Assembly: GCA_002305445.1 (NCBI GenBank)
Contig: DBRA01000028.1
Coordinates: 20,011-39,841 of the forward strand
From: Clostridiales bacterium UBA1380
GTDB lineage: Bacteria; Bacillota; Clostridia; Oscillospirales; CAG-272
DNA: 19,831 bases
Direction of reading: 5' to 3'
Shown here: positions 6,895 to 14,604 of the stretch, piece after piece
Layout: each line of letters starts with the position of its first letter
How positions within the stretch are numbered: the first letter of the stretch is position 1
Position numbers and translations under genes: made by a program
Notes under the pieces: generated by a model
Told to the model about the DNA's origin: nothing
Seen by the model: only the letters and a program-made list of their open reading frames with translations
Databases searched by the model: none

Positions 6895-8151
6895 ATGAAA
6901 CGTTTAGTTGTTGCGTTTATCGCGTCGCTCGTGATGATGAGCGGCTGTGTTTACGGGAACGCGGGAGACTTTTTATACACGCCGGAAAGCATCGAAACCT
7001 CGTTTGTAAATCAGTACGGCGAAGGGCTCGCATATGTGCGCTTTCGCGACTCGGAAGCAGCTTCGATGCTAAGCAGCTTCGCCGGGAAGACATCGGGTGC
7101 GCTCGAAGGGGACGGCGACGCCGTCTTTTCGCCGATCGGGTTGTGGCTTGCGCTCGCCTGCACATGCGAAGCGGCTTCGGGCGACGCGCTGACGGAGCTT
7201 TGCACAGCTCTGGGCGCTGACGATGCGGAAAGCGTCCGTTCCGCGGCTGACGATGTGTCGGCGCTGATATTCGAAAACAACATCGGGCGTCTGCGGCTCG
7301 CGACTTCGGCGTGGGTGTCGGACGACTGGGCGGTCGCCGATGCGCCGCTCGCAGCGATGTCGGAGCATTACCGCACGTCGGTCTACTGCGGCGACATGGA
7401 TTCGCCGTCTGCGAAATCGGCGCTGAAGGGCTGGCTTGCCGACAATGCCGGCGGACTTGACGCAAAGTTCGATCCGGAGGCCATGATCACGCTCTTCTCC
7501 GCGCTCGTTTTCACGGATCAGTGGCAGACGCAGTTCGACGCGTCGGCAACGAAACGCGGCGTATTTCATCGCGCCGACGGAACTGCATCGCCTGTCGACT
7601 TCATTAACATGACCTTTTCTTCACATTCCTATACCGTCGGCGACGGATGGGCGACGAGCTCGCTGCCGCTGAAAAACGGCTGCTCCATGTGGTTTTTCCT
7701 GCCGGACGAGGACGTCGGACTTGACGCGCTGCTTTTACCGGATACTTACGCGGGGCTGCTCGATGTCGCGAGAAAACCGTTTGATGCTGATACACGCAGC
7801 GGCGAGGTCGTCTTCTCGATACCGAAGTTCGCGTATGAATCGCCGCTCGATATAGACGCTCTCGTGCGCTCACTCGGCGTTACCGCTATATATGACGGCA
7901 CGCGCGACCCGCTCTCTCCGCTCGGCGTGCCGGGAGCATATCTGTCGTCGATAAAGCAATCGTCGAAGATAGCAGTTGACGAAAACGGCGTTTCGGTTTC
8001 GTCTTATACGCAGATAATCTTCTACGGTGCTGCGATGCCGGACGGACGGTTGGAGCTGATGCTCAACAGGCCGTTCTTATGGCTGCTCTGCACCGGAGAC
8101 GGCGTGCCGCTCTTCGTCGGAGCAGTGCGCAACGCGGGCACGGCGGGATGA
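6895..8151 (+). CDS. serpin-family lipoprotein
   Basis: A 418-residue exported protein. Residues 1-17 form a lipoprotein-type signal (basic start, hydrophobic core, SGC with lipidated Cys18; Met at -3 is slightly atypical). The rest is a serpin fold: the FSPIGLWLALACTCEAASG helix, LVFTDQWQTQFD (like the F-x-x-x-W strand), ADGTASPVDFINMT, VVFSIPKFAYES and the C-terminal LNRPFLWLL ... GVPLFVGAVRN block (Asn391-Phe394). Serpins trap serine or cysteine proteases by inserting their reactive loop. Here the hinge is DENGVSVSSY (362-371) rather than the usual EGTEAAAA, with Val at P14. Counting 17 residues from Glu363 gives P1-P1' near Ala379-Ala380. So the fold is clear but inhibitory action is uncertain. 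ATG 6895 has AAGGA with 7 nt spacing. Monocistronic. It could shield the cell from host or competitor proteases. Confidence 0.88.
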   Translation: MKRLVVAFIASLVMMSGCVYGNAGDFLYTPESIETSFVNQYGEGLAYVRFRDSEAASMLSSFAGKTSGALEGDGDAVFSPIGLWLALACTCEAASGDALTELCTALGADDAESVRSAADDVSALIFENNIGRLRLATSAWVSDDWAVADAPLAAMSEHYRTSVYCGDMDSPSAKSALKGWLADNAGGLDAKFDPEAMITLFSALVFTDQWQTQFDASATKRGVFHRADGTASPVDFINMTFSSHSYTVGDGWATSSLPLKNGCSMWFFLPDEDVGLDALLLPDTYAGLLDVARKPFDADTRSGEVVFSIPKFAYESPLDIDALVRSLGVTAIYDGTRDPLSPLGVPGAYLSSIKQSSKIAVDENGVSVSSYTQIIFYGAAMPDGRLELMLNRPFLWLLCTGDGVPLFVGAVRNAGTAG

Positions 8152-8152
8152 A

Positions 8153-8184
8153 AAAAGCAGAGCCGTTTTGCCGGCTCTGCTTTT
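8153..8184. terminator. bidirectional terminator between serpin and glsB-like gene
   Basis: Arms of 13 bp (AAAAGCAGAGCCG) around TTTTGC, starting 1 nt after the serpin stop codon, with A/T tails on both sides. It serves the serpin on + and the convergent small membrane-protein gene on -. Confidence 0.9.
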
Positions 8185-8217
8185 AATATTATCCATATAA
8201 ATTTGATGCAGAAGTTT

Positions 8218-8484
8218 TCAGCGCGCGGTTCTGTTATATCTTCCCGTTATGAGTCTGGCAAACGCGATGACGATGCAAGCGCCGCCGACCGAGATGAGTA
8301 TGCCGCCGAGCGAGACCGTGCTTGCCGATATGCCGAGAAGTCCCGCTATAAAGCGTCCGACCGCCGATCCGATTATGCCGATGATGATATTGCGCAGGAT
8401 CGAGCCTCTGCTTCTCATAATCGCGCCGGCTATCCAGCCGATAAGCGCGCCGACCGCTATGCTGATTATTATATTCCAAAGCAT
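8218..8484 (-). CDS. GlsB/YeaQ/YmgE-family small membrane protein
   Basis: An 88-residue, very hydrophobic protein with three predicted membrane segments rich in glycine: IIISIAVGALIGWIAGAIM, NIIIGIIGSAVGRFIAGLLG and LGGILISVGGACIVIAFARL. The order and the G-x-x-G patterns match the transglycosylase-associated/GlsB family, found in Gram-positive stress regulons; molecular function is not established. The ATG at 8484 is preceded by GAGGT with 8 nt spacing (ACCTC at 8493-8497 on +). Promoter-like A/T-rich DNA lies upstream: on the - strand TTGTAA/18 bp/TATAAA at 8534-8563, and a separate TATAAT at 8518-8523, but neither is convincing. It shares the terminator at 8153-8184 with the serpin gene. 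Confidence 0.88.
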   Translation of the reverse strand: MLWNIIISIAVGALIGWIAGAIMRSRGSILRNIIIGIIGSAVGRFIAGLLGISASTVSLGGILISVGGACIVIAFARLITGRYNRTAR

Positions 8485-8623
8485 TTCGCTATACCTCTAT
8501 TGTTTTTATGCGGTATTATTATACGCTTTCTTTTTTATAGTCATTCTATACAAAATATTACAAATCACTTAATTATGACAAGATAACGTTAGTCGCAAAA
8601 ACGCGCTGCCGTCTGCGTTTATG

Positions 8624-8653
8624 AAAAAACGGGGAGGTACGCTCCCCGTTTTT
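8624..8653 (-). terminator. terminator of nrdD
   Basis: Arms of 12 bp (AAAAACGGGGAG / CTCCCCGTTTTT) around GTACG, 24 nt past the nrdD stop on the - strand and followed there by a T-run. A/T tails on both sides suggest it may work in either direction. Confidence 0.88.
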
Positions 8654-8676
8654 ATTTTTAATTTTACGCGGTCTTA

Positions 8677-11073
8677 TTATACGCGCACGCACGCTTCCTT
8701 GACAAACGCCTTGACGGCTGCGATACCGGACGCCTTGCGCACATCGTCTCCGTTTACCGCAACAAGCGTCGGCGCCTGCATGATGCCGTACCTGATCGCG
8801 AGGTCGCGCTTTTCGCCGGCGTCGACGACCTCGTAACCGATACCGGCTTCGTCGAGCGCTGCCTTCGCGGCGCGGCAGTTCGGGCAGGTTTTCGTCGTGA
8901 ACAGGAGCAGCTTAGTGTCACCTGTCATAACGGTCTGCGCCGCATCGTCATGCTTCGCGGTTTCGGAAGCGGCTGCGCGCTCCTTGCCGGGCTGGAGCTT
9001 CGATGAGCCGATATCGTACAGCTTGCGGTCGTGGAACTCGTGCGCCTTGCCATCGTTCCAGTTCTGAACGGGACGGTAATAGCCGGTTATGCGGCTGTAT
9101 ACCTCTGTCGATTCGCCGCAGTCCGGGCAGGCGTACACCTCGCCCGAGATGTAGCCGTGGTTCCTGCAAACGGAGTAGGTCGGAGACAGCGTGTAGTACG
9201 GCAGGCGGTAATTCTCCGCGATCTTTTTGACAAGATCCGCCGCGGCATTCCAGTCGGGCAGCTTCTCGCCGAGGAACGCGTGGAACACGGTGCCGGACGT
9301 GTAGAGCGTCTGCAGTTCGTCCTGTATGTCGAGCGCTTCGAATATATCCTCGGTGTACCCGACCGGCAGGTGCGAGCTGTTCGTGTAGTACGGCGCTCCG
9401 CCGTCCTTCGCGGCTGTGATTATGTCGGGCCAGCGCTCGACGTCGTGCTTGGCAAGGCGGTAGGTCGTGGACTCCGCGGGCGTAGCTTCGAGGTTGTACA
9501 GATCACCGTACTGCTCCTGATAGATCACGAGGCGGTCGCGCATATGGTTCAGCACGTCCTTCGTGAATTCCTGCGCTTTTTCGTCGACGAGATTTTTGCG
9601 TATCCACTTCGCGTTCTCGCAGGCCTCGTTCATGCCGACGAGCCCGATCGTCGAGAAATGGTTGTCGAAGCTGCCGAGGTAGCGGCGCGTATACGGGTAC
9701 AGACCTTCGTTCAGCAGGCGCGTTATTATGTCGCGCTTAATCTTGAGCGAGCGCGCGGCGACGTCCATCATCTTGTCGAGGCGGCGGTAGAAATCGCGCT
9801 CGTCCTCGGCGAGGTACGCGATGCGCGGCATGTTTATCGTTACGACGCCGACGGAACCAGTGCTCTCGCCGGAGCCGAAGAAGCCGCCGGACTTTTTTCG
9901 CAGCTCGCGCAGGTCGAGGCGGAGGCGGCAGCACATCGAACGGACGTCCGACGGCTCCATGTCGGAGTTGATGTAGTTCGAGAAGTACGGCGTGCCGTAT
10001 TTCGCGGTCATCTCAAAGAGCAGCTTGTTGTTCTGCGTCTCCGACCAGTCGAAGTCGCGCGTGATCGAGTAGGTCGGTATCGGGTACTGGAATCCGCGTC
10101 CGTTCGCGTCGCCCTCGATCATTGTCTCGATGAACGCACGGTTGATCATATCCATTTCGGGCTTGCAGTCGCCGTAGGTGAAGTCCATCTCCTTGCCGCC
10201 GACGATCGCCTTCTGGTCGCGCAGGTCGGCCGGAACGGTCCAGTCGAGCGTTATGTTCGAGAACGGCGCTTGCGTGCCCCAGCGGCTCGGCGTGTTGACG
10301 CCGTATACGAACGACTGGATGCAGTTCTTGATTTCCCAGTAGGTGAGGTTGTCTGCCTTCGCGAACGGCGCAAGGTACGTGTCGAACGACGAGAACGCCT
10401 GCGCGCCCGCCCACTCGTTCTGCATTATGCCGAGGAAGTTGACCATCTGGTTGCACAGTGAAACGAGGTGGCGCGCCGGAGCTGAGGTGATCTTGCCTGG
10501 TATGCCGCCGAGACCCTCCTGTATGAGCTGACGCAGCGACCATCCGGCGCAGTACCCGGTCAGCATCGACAGGTCGTGGATGTGCATATCGGCGTTGCGG
10601 TGGGCGTTCGCGATTTCGTCGTCGTATATCTCGGAGAGCCAGTAGTTCGCCGTTATCGCTCCGGAATTCGATAGAATCAGTCCGCCGACGCTGTATGTGA
10701 CGGTGGAGTTCTCCTTGACGCGCCAGTCCGTATTTTTAACGTAGCTGTCGACAAGCTCCTTGTAGTCGAGGATCGTCGACTTCATGTTGCGTATCTTCTC
10801 GCGCTGCTTGCGGTAGAGGATGTACGACTTGGCGACGTCCGCGTAGCCTGCCTGTATCAGCACAATCTCGGCCGAGTCCTGTATCTCCTCGACGCTGATG
10901 ACGCCGTCGTGCACCTTGGGCGCGAAGTCGGCCGTTACTTTCAGCGCGAGCAGGTCGATAACGTCGTCGCAGTACTCTTTGCCGACAGAATCAAATGCTT
11001 TGATCAAAGCCGTTCTTATCTTCGATATGTCGAATTCGGCGATCTTACCGTCCCTCTTCTTTACCTGATACAT
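8677..11073 (-). CDS. nrdD: anaerobic ribonucleoside-triphosphate reductase with C-terminal redoxin domain
   Basis: A 798-residue class III ribonucleotide reductase, the oxygen-sensitive glycyl-radical enzyme that makes dNTPs from NTPs in anaerobes. Residues about 3-92 are an ATP-cone allosteric domain (YQVKKRDGKIAEFDISKI). The barrel follows, with Cys175 (LTGYCAGWS), TPSRWGTQAPFSNI and DVRSMCCRLRLDLREL (Cys381, Cys382). The metal knot is C636-x2-H639 ... C649-x2-C652, and the glycyl-radical loop RITGYYRPVQNW puts the radical on Gly664. After about 45 linker residues comes a thioredoxin/glutaredoxin-like domain (about 718-798) with CPNC at 730-733 and a cis-Pro type QAPTLVAV. That built-in dithiol suggests reduction by a redoxin chain rather than by formate, as in E. 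coli NrdD; this is inference. ATG 11073 has only a weak Shine-Dalgarno. It lies downstream of nrdG but has its own promoter and a long structured leader. Confidence 0.96.
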   Translation of the reverse strand: MYQVKKRDGKIAEFDISKIRTALIKAFDSVGKEYCDDVIDLLALKVTADFAPKVHDGVISVEEIQDSAEIVLIQAGYADVAKSYILYRKQREKIRNMKSTILDYKELVDSYVKNTDWRVKENSTVTYSVGGLILSNSGAITANYWLSEIYDDEIANAHRNADMHIHDLSMLTGYCAGWSLRQLIQEGLGGIPGKITSAPARHLVSLCNQMVNFLGIMQNEWAGAQAFSSFDTYLAPFAKADNLTYWEIKNCIQSFVYGVNTPSRWGTQAPFSNITLDWTVPADLRDQKAIVGGKEMDFTYGDCKPEMDMINRAFIETMIEGDANGRGFQYPIPTYSITRDFDWSETQNNKLLFEMTAKYGTPYFSNYINSDMEPSDVRSMCCRLRLDLRELRKKSGGFFGSGESTGSVGVVTINMPRIAYLAEDERDFYRRLDKMMDVAARSLKIKRDIITRLLNEGLYPYTRRYLGSFDNHFSTIGLVGMNEACENAKWIRKNLVDEKAQEFTKDVLNHMRDRLVIYQEQYGDLYNLEATPAESTTYRLAKHDVERWPDIITAAKDGGAPYYTNSSHLPVGYTEDIFEALDIQDELQTLYTSGTVFHAFLGEKLPDWNAAADLVKKIAENYRLPYYTLSPTYSVCRNHGYISGEVYACPDCGESTEVYSRITGYYRPVQNWNDGKAHEFHDRKLYDIGSSKLQPGKERAAASETAKHDDAAQTVMTGDTKLLLFTTKTCPNCRAAKAALDEAGIGYEVVDAGEKRDLAIRYGIMQAPTLVAVNGDDVRKASGIAAVKAFVKEACVRV

Positions 11074-11129
11074 CTCATTTACCGGCGAACAGCTGACTGC
11101 GCCGTACCTTCTTTCTTATGTTTTTTCCT

Positions 11130-11170
11130 TTCGGCGCGAAACCGCGGTATATTTATATAACCGCGCCGAA
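11130..11170 (-). promoter_or_regulatory. structured 5' leader of nrdD with two overlapping hairpins
   Basis: Outer arms TTCGGCGCG (11130-11138) and CGCGCCGAA (11162-11170) are a perfect 9-bp inverted repeat. An inner repeat, CGCGGTATAT (11143-11152) with ATATAACCGCG (11155-11165, one bulge), reuses bases 11162-11165 of the outer arm, so the two stems cannot both form fully. The structure lies about 60 nt before the nrdD start and has no T-run after it, so it does not look like a simple terminator. Confidence 0.55.
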
Positions 11171-11194
11171 GAGGAATTTTCTTCATGCTCGATT

Positions 11195-11223
11195 ATTATA
11201 ACCCATACCGGCGTCTTTGTCAA
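11195..11223 (-). promoter_or_regulatory. consensus sigma-A promoter of nrdD
   Basis: On the - strand TTGACA (11218-11223), 17 bp, TATAAT (11195-11200): both hexamers and the spacing match consensus exactly. Predicted start near 11188, leaving a leader of about 115 nt before nrdD. Confidence 0.88.
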
Positions 11224-11233
11224 TACGAATAAT

Positions 11234-11275
11234 CAATATATTGTATTTTATTATTCTTTTGCCCACAACATATGC
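11234..11275 (-). promoter_or_regulatory. possible pair of NrdR boxes
   Basis: CAATATATTG (11234-11243) matches the NrdR core CwATATaTwG at every position. A weaker site, CAACATATGC on + (11266-11275, about 7 of 10), lies 32 bp away centre to centre, the three-helical-turn spacing typical of paired NrdR boxes. Both lie directly upstream of the nrdD -35. NrdR represses ribonucleotide reductase genes in response to (d)ATP. Assignment rests on pattern and context only. Confidence 0.45.
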
Positions 11276-11280
11276 CGCGG

Positions 11281-11973
11281 TCACAACCCGCGTATTGCGA
11301 CTTCGCCGAAATATGGGCGGGCGGCGTCGGCGAACGAGCGCATCGCGCTCTCGGTATATCCGCCGCCCGCCTCGCCTACGAGGTCGCCGCTGTCGCGGAA
11401 GCACTGCAGAAAATACCTCGGCGCGCCGCGGAACCAGCGCCCGATTTCTTCGATATCCTCGAGCGTGTGCATGGGGTATACGACGGTTGTGCGCAGCTCG
11501 TACAGTATGCCCGACGCGCGCAGGATGCGCTCGCTGTCCTCGACAAGCGAAACGTCGATTCCGGCGCAGCCGGCCGTCTGCGCGTATTTCGCGCGCGAGT
11601 TCTTTATATCGAGCGCGACATAATCCAAAAGTCCCGCGGAGAGCAGCTCGGACATCTTATGGGGATATGTGCCGTTCGTGTCGAGCTTGACTTTATAACC
11701 GAGCTCGCGTACGCGCTTTATGAAATCGGCGACGCCGTCCGACATAAGCGGTTCGCCGCCTGTGATGCACACGCCGTCAAGCATTTTTTGCCGTTTGGTG
11801 AGGTAATTGAGAACATCGTCCTCGCCCGCAGCGTCGCCGAAGCGCTCCGGCAGCACAAGCGAAGCGTTGTGACAGAACGGGCAGCGCAGATTGCAACCGC
11901 GAAGAAACACGGTTGCGCACATCCTGCCAGGATAATCTACCATGGATAGCTTCTGCAAGCCGCCGATTACCAT
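11281..11973 (-). CDS. nrdG: anaerobic ribonucleotide reductase activating protein (radical SAM)
   Basis: A 230-residue radical SAM activase that uses a 4Fe-4S cluster and S-adenosylmethionine to install the glycyl radical on NrdD. The cluster motif is RGCNLRCPFCHN, CxxxCxxC at Cys27, Cys31 and Cys34. GVCITGGEPL is the SAM-binding GGE motif, and KLDTNGTYP follows. The opening IGGLQKLSMVDYPG is typical of the clostridial NrdG family. Start chosen at ATG 11973: it has TGGAG 9 nt upstream and gives the usual N-terminus. An in-frame ATG at 11988 has no Shine-Dalgarno and lies only about 11 nt from the predicted transcript start. It lies upstream of nrdD in the same direction (the reverse of the common order), separated by 207 bp that contain nrdD's own promoter. 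Confidence 0.95.
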   Translation of the reverse strand: MVIGGLQKLSMVDYPGRMCATVFLRGCNLRCPFCHNASLVLPERFGDAAGEDDVLNYLTKRQKMLDGVCITGGEPLMSDGVADFIKRVRELGYKVKLDTNGTYPHKMSELLSAGLLDYVALDIKNSRAKYAQTAGCAGIDVSLVEDSERILRASGILYELRTTVVYPMHTLEDIEEIGRWFRGAPRYFLQCFRDSGDLVGEAGGGYTESAMRSFADAARPYFGEVAIRGL

Positions 11974-12005
11974 ATATTGTAGCTCCATTATATCGCTGAG
12001 TTAAT

Positions 12006-12034
12006 ATTATACCTTTATCCGCTGATATTATCAA
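12006..12034 (-). promoter_or_regulatory. sigma-A promoter of nrdG
   Basis: On the - strand TTGATA (12029-12034), 17 bp, TATAAT (12006-12011). The predicted start near 11999 gives a short leader to ATG 11973. Confidence 0.78.
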
Positions 12035-12087
12035 TATACAAAACGAACAATCTTGCGCGCAAATCTTTGTTATATGTAAAAGTGTGT

Positions 12088-12122
12088 AAAAAAAAGAACG
12101 GCTCATAAGCCGTTCTTTTTTT
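12088..12122 (-). terminator. terminator of the YcdB/SLH-like protein gene
   Basis: GAACGGCT/AGCCGTTC arms around CATA, extended by A's on one side and T's on the other, 9 nt beyond the stop of the - strand gene at 12131. Symmetrical enough to act in both directions. Confidence 0.88.
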
Positions 12123-12130
12123 AGTAAAAT

Positions 12131-14398
12131 TTATCCTCTCGCGACCGTTTCGACCGCGATATCGACCGGAAACGGTCTGATTATATCGTCTTGGACCGGC
12201 TCGTCGGCGGAGCAGTAGACGACATAGTTATACGCGATGCTCGCGGCGTCTGATATGGTGAGGGTCTGCTCGCCGCCGAGATTCATGCCGAAGTCCTCGA
12301 GAAGGCCGATCGCCTGAGCGATGGCGTAGTAGCCCTTCATGTCGTTTCCAACTTCACCGTATGTTTCGGTGTCGAACACGAATATGTCGGAGATCTTCGC
12401 GATCTTGCCGTAGCCGAGCGCGTCGACAAATATCTTTACGGAGGCGGCGCGGGTGAGGGTGTCCGTCTTCTCCATGCCGGCGAAGGAGTAGCCGTAGCAG
12501 TTGACGCCGTTCAGTATGCGTTCGAACTGCTCAACCGTGACGGCGGCGTTCTCGTCGAAGCCGGCCGGAACGTCGATGAGGTTCATGTTGTAGAGGGCCG
12601 CGAGCTTTTCCTCGTTGGCGCTGCCCGCAAGGCGTTTTTCGGCGGCGGACTCGTAATACTCGGGCGCGTCGTACTCGTATTCGTCAACGCCCCATCTGTA
12701 GTACAGCTTGCCGTCAAACGCGTCTACGCGAACACTGCTGTTTTTGACGCCGTAAACGAGCGCAAGCTGCTTCTCGGCGTTGTAGTTGCCGGTTCCCGAA
12801 ACTACGAAATTGCCGTCCTTTATCTCCATGTAGGGCAGATAATGCTTTTCGAGCGGGATGACGTTGAAATATGCGTCGACGGCTTCGCCGGCGGAGATGA
12901 TTCCGTCGGGCGCGGGGAACTCAGCGTCGGCGGAGTACTGAACGCTGAGGCTTGTGATAAGCCCGGTCTCGCGGTCGATCTGCGCGTAGATACTGTCGCC
13001 GTCGAAGCGTATGTCGTTGACATATCGGACGTAATTTATATAACCGGACTGCTTAACATCCTCGCTCCACTCCTCAGTGTCTCTGACGAACTCGCCGAAG
13101 AACGGGAACATAGAGCCGAGCGTCTTCGCGACGGAAACCTTAGCGTCGTCAAAGCCGATGTAGTTTTTCGCGGTGTCCGCTTTGACTTCGTAGTAGTAGT
13201 CGCCTTCGTAGTAGCTGTAGTACTTGAATTCGCCGGTCATCGCGTCAACGGTGGCGTAAGCGTTGATGTCCTCATTGTCGCTCTGGAAGTTGTATGTGAC
13301 GGCAAGGTAATACTTCTGCGCGGTCGTGTAATGCGACTCGGTCATGTACAGACGGCTGTAGCTGACCGTCAGACGGTCGTCGAACGCGAGCGCTTTGTTC
13401 GCCTTGATAAGCTCGGTGACGTCGGCGGGCTTCAGATATTTCGCGTTGTCGTCGACTGCATTCTGCTCCGCGTCGGATAAACCGTAAGCGGATTTTGCGG
13501 TTGCGGCAGCGGTGTCCTCAGCCACGAGCGACTCGTTGCGGCCGACGTAATAATAGCCTCCGCCGCTCGCATACTTGTACTCGATGCCGTACTTCCCGCC
13601 GTCGGCGGCGTTGATGACGGAACCGGTGTCGGTGGGTGCGTAGGAGAGAACAATCTTTGCCTTCTTGAGGTCCGAATCGTAAACGGAGGTATAGGTCAGC
13701 TCAAAGGGCAGTTTTTCCTTTATCGCGTTCAAAATAGCGGCTTCGCCGATCGATTTGCGCGGCGTGGTATCCGATACGAGCGTCGAGGGGTTCGCGTAGA
13801 AGTACGATACGGTGCCGTCCGATTCGATTGTGACGCCGAAGCTGTCGTCGGCTATCTGCGTGTTGTTCCTGACGCGGATTCCGTTCACCTGATAACTGCC
13901 GTTCGAGGAGTTATAGCTGACGGTGAGGTGCTTCTGCGACAGGTCGCTGTAATACTGCGGCGCGGCCTTCTTCAAGAACGCGAACGCCGCATCGACCGCC
14001 TGAGCCTTCGTCAACGACGGCAGGCGCGGGGTATTGTAATATTTGCTGTTTCCGTAAACGCTGTAGTTTGTTATATAGCCGTTCGAGTCGATCGTGATGT
14101 TCTGCTGAGGCAGCACGCCGTCTTTATCCGACCAGTACAGGTCGAAAGTGATGAGCCCGTCGTCGCCCTTGTTGGCGTAATAGTCGAAGCTTTCGTAGTC
14201 GTCGGTGTCGCCGGCGATTGCATCCTTCGCCGCAAGAATCGCAGCTTCGAGCTGGGCGTCGGTGATATCGCCGTCGGTTGACTCGGCGATGACTTCAGAG
14301 GCAGTCGGCGCGATGAATTTTGCGTCGGAGACCGCGAATGTTGTCGTCGGGAGGGTCAGCGCGAGCGCAAGCGCCGCGGCGGACAGTTGCTTAAGCAT
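12131..14398 (-). CDS. exported YcdB/PepSY-like protein with C-terminal SLH-like repeats
   Basis: A 755-residue secreted or wall-associated protein. Residues 1 to about 23 are a Sec signal (MLKQLSAAALALALTLPTTTFA). The mature part is rich in Tyr, Asp and Ser and contains repeated PepSY/YcdB-type units: a helix such as LTKAQAVDAAFAFLKK followed by strands such as FGVTIESDGTVSYFY, and again DRETGLITSLSVQYS with ISAGEAVDAYFNV. The last 140 residues contain S-layer-homology-like units (LTRAASVKIFVDALGYGKIAKISDIF, then GYYAIAQAIGLLED), so it may be tethered to wall polymers. Molecular function unknown; PepSY domains are proposed to restrain secreted peptidases. Start ATG 14398 has GGAAGG 9 nt upstream and begins exactly at the signal peptide; an ATG at 14437 has no ribosome binding site and adds 13 basic residues. 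The 206-bp upstream gap holds a GC-rich hairpin. Confidence 0.82.
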   Translation of the reverse strand: MLKQLSAAALALALTLPTTTFAVSDAKFIAPTASEVIAESTDGDITDAQLEAAILAAKDAIAGDTDDYESFDYYANKGDDGLITFDLYWSDKDGVLPQQNITIDSNGYITNYSVYGNSKYYNTPRLPSLTKAQAVDAAFAFLKKAAPQYYSDLSQKHLTVSYNSSNGSYQVNGIRVRNNTQIADDSFGVTIESDGTVSYFYANPSTLVSDTTPRKSIGEAAILNAIKEKLPFELTYTSVYDSDLKKAKIVLSYAPTDTGSVINAADGGKYGIEYKYASGGGYYYVGRNESLVAEDTAAATAKSAYGLSDAEQNAVDDNAKYLKPADVTELIKANKALAFDDRLTVSYSRLYMTESHYTTAQKYYLAVTYNFQSDNEDINAYATVDAMTGEFKYYSYYEGDYYYEVKADTAKNYIGFDDAKVSVAKTLGSMFPFFGEFVRDTEEWSEDVKQSGYINYVRYVNDIRFDGDSIYAQIDRETGLITSLSVQYSADAEFPAPDGIISAGEAVDAYFNVIPLEKHYLPYMEIKDGNFVVSGTGNYNAEKQLALVYGVKNSSVRVDAFDGKLYYRWGVDEYEYDAPEYYESAAEKRLAGSANEEKLAALYNMNLIDVPAGFDENAAVTVEQFERILNGVNCYGYSFAGMEKTDTLTRAASVKIFVDALGYGKIAKISDIFVFDTETYGEVGNDMKGYYAIAQAIGLLEDFGMNLGGEQTLTISDAASIAYNYVVYCSADEPVQDDIIRPFPVDIAVETVARG

Positions 14399-14443
14399 TA
14401 AAAGAAACCTTCCTTTTCTGTAATTTTGCTTTCGCATATGATT

Positions 14444-14482
14444 GACGCCGCCGCTGAGAAAAAGTTCCCGCGCGGCGGCGTC
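14444..14482 (-). repeat. GC-rich hairpin in the leader of the YcdB/SLH-like gene
   Basis: Perfect 11-bp arms GACGCCGCCGC (14444-14454) and GCGGCGGCGTC (14472-14482) with a 17-nt loop, 45 nt before the start codon on the - strand. The T-run is in the loop, not after the stem, so it is not a standard terminator. A nearby extra GGCGTC at 14503-14508 could compete for pairing. The rest of the 206-bp gap shows only A/T-rich DNA and no convincing promoter. Confidence 0.6.
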
Positions 14483-14604
14483 AGAAGAAATATTTATTTA
14501 TCGGCGTCATCGCGGCGGCGGATGGTTTTATATTAAATAAGGTAGTTTCTTTCAGCTGTTGTTTGAGTTGCTGTTTATCGCTGTGCCGTGCGATGCCGGG
14601 TTCA

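Noticed and set aside
9031..10461. 476-codon + strand open frame opposite nrdD
   Set aside because: Shadow of nrdD; low-complexity R/V/A/E composition and no recognisable motif.
11974..11988. Upstream ATG for nrdG
   Set aside because: No Shine-Dalgarno and too close to the predicted transcript start; the next ATG has TGGAG and the family N-terminus.
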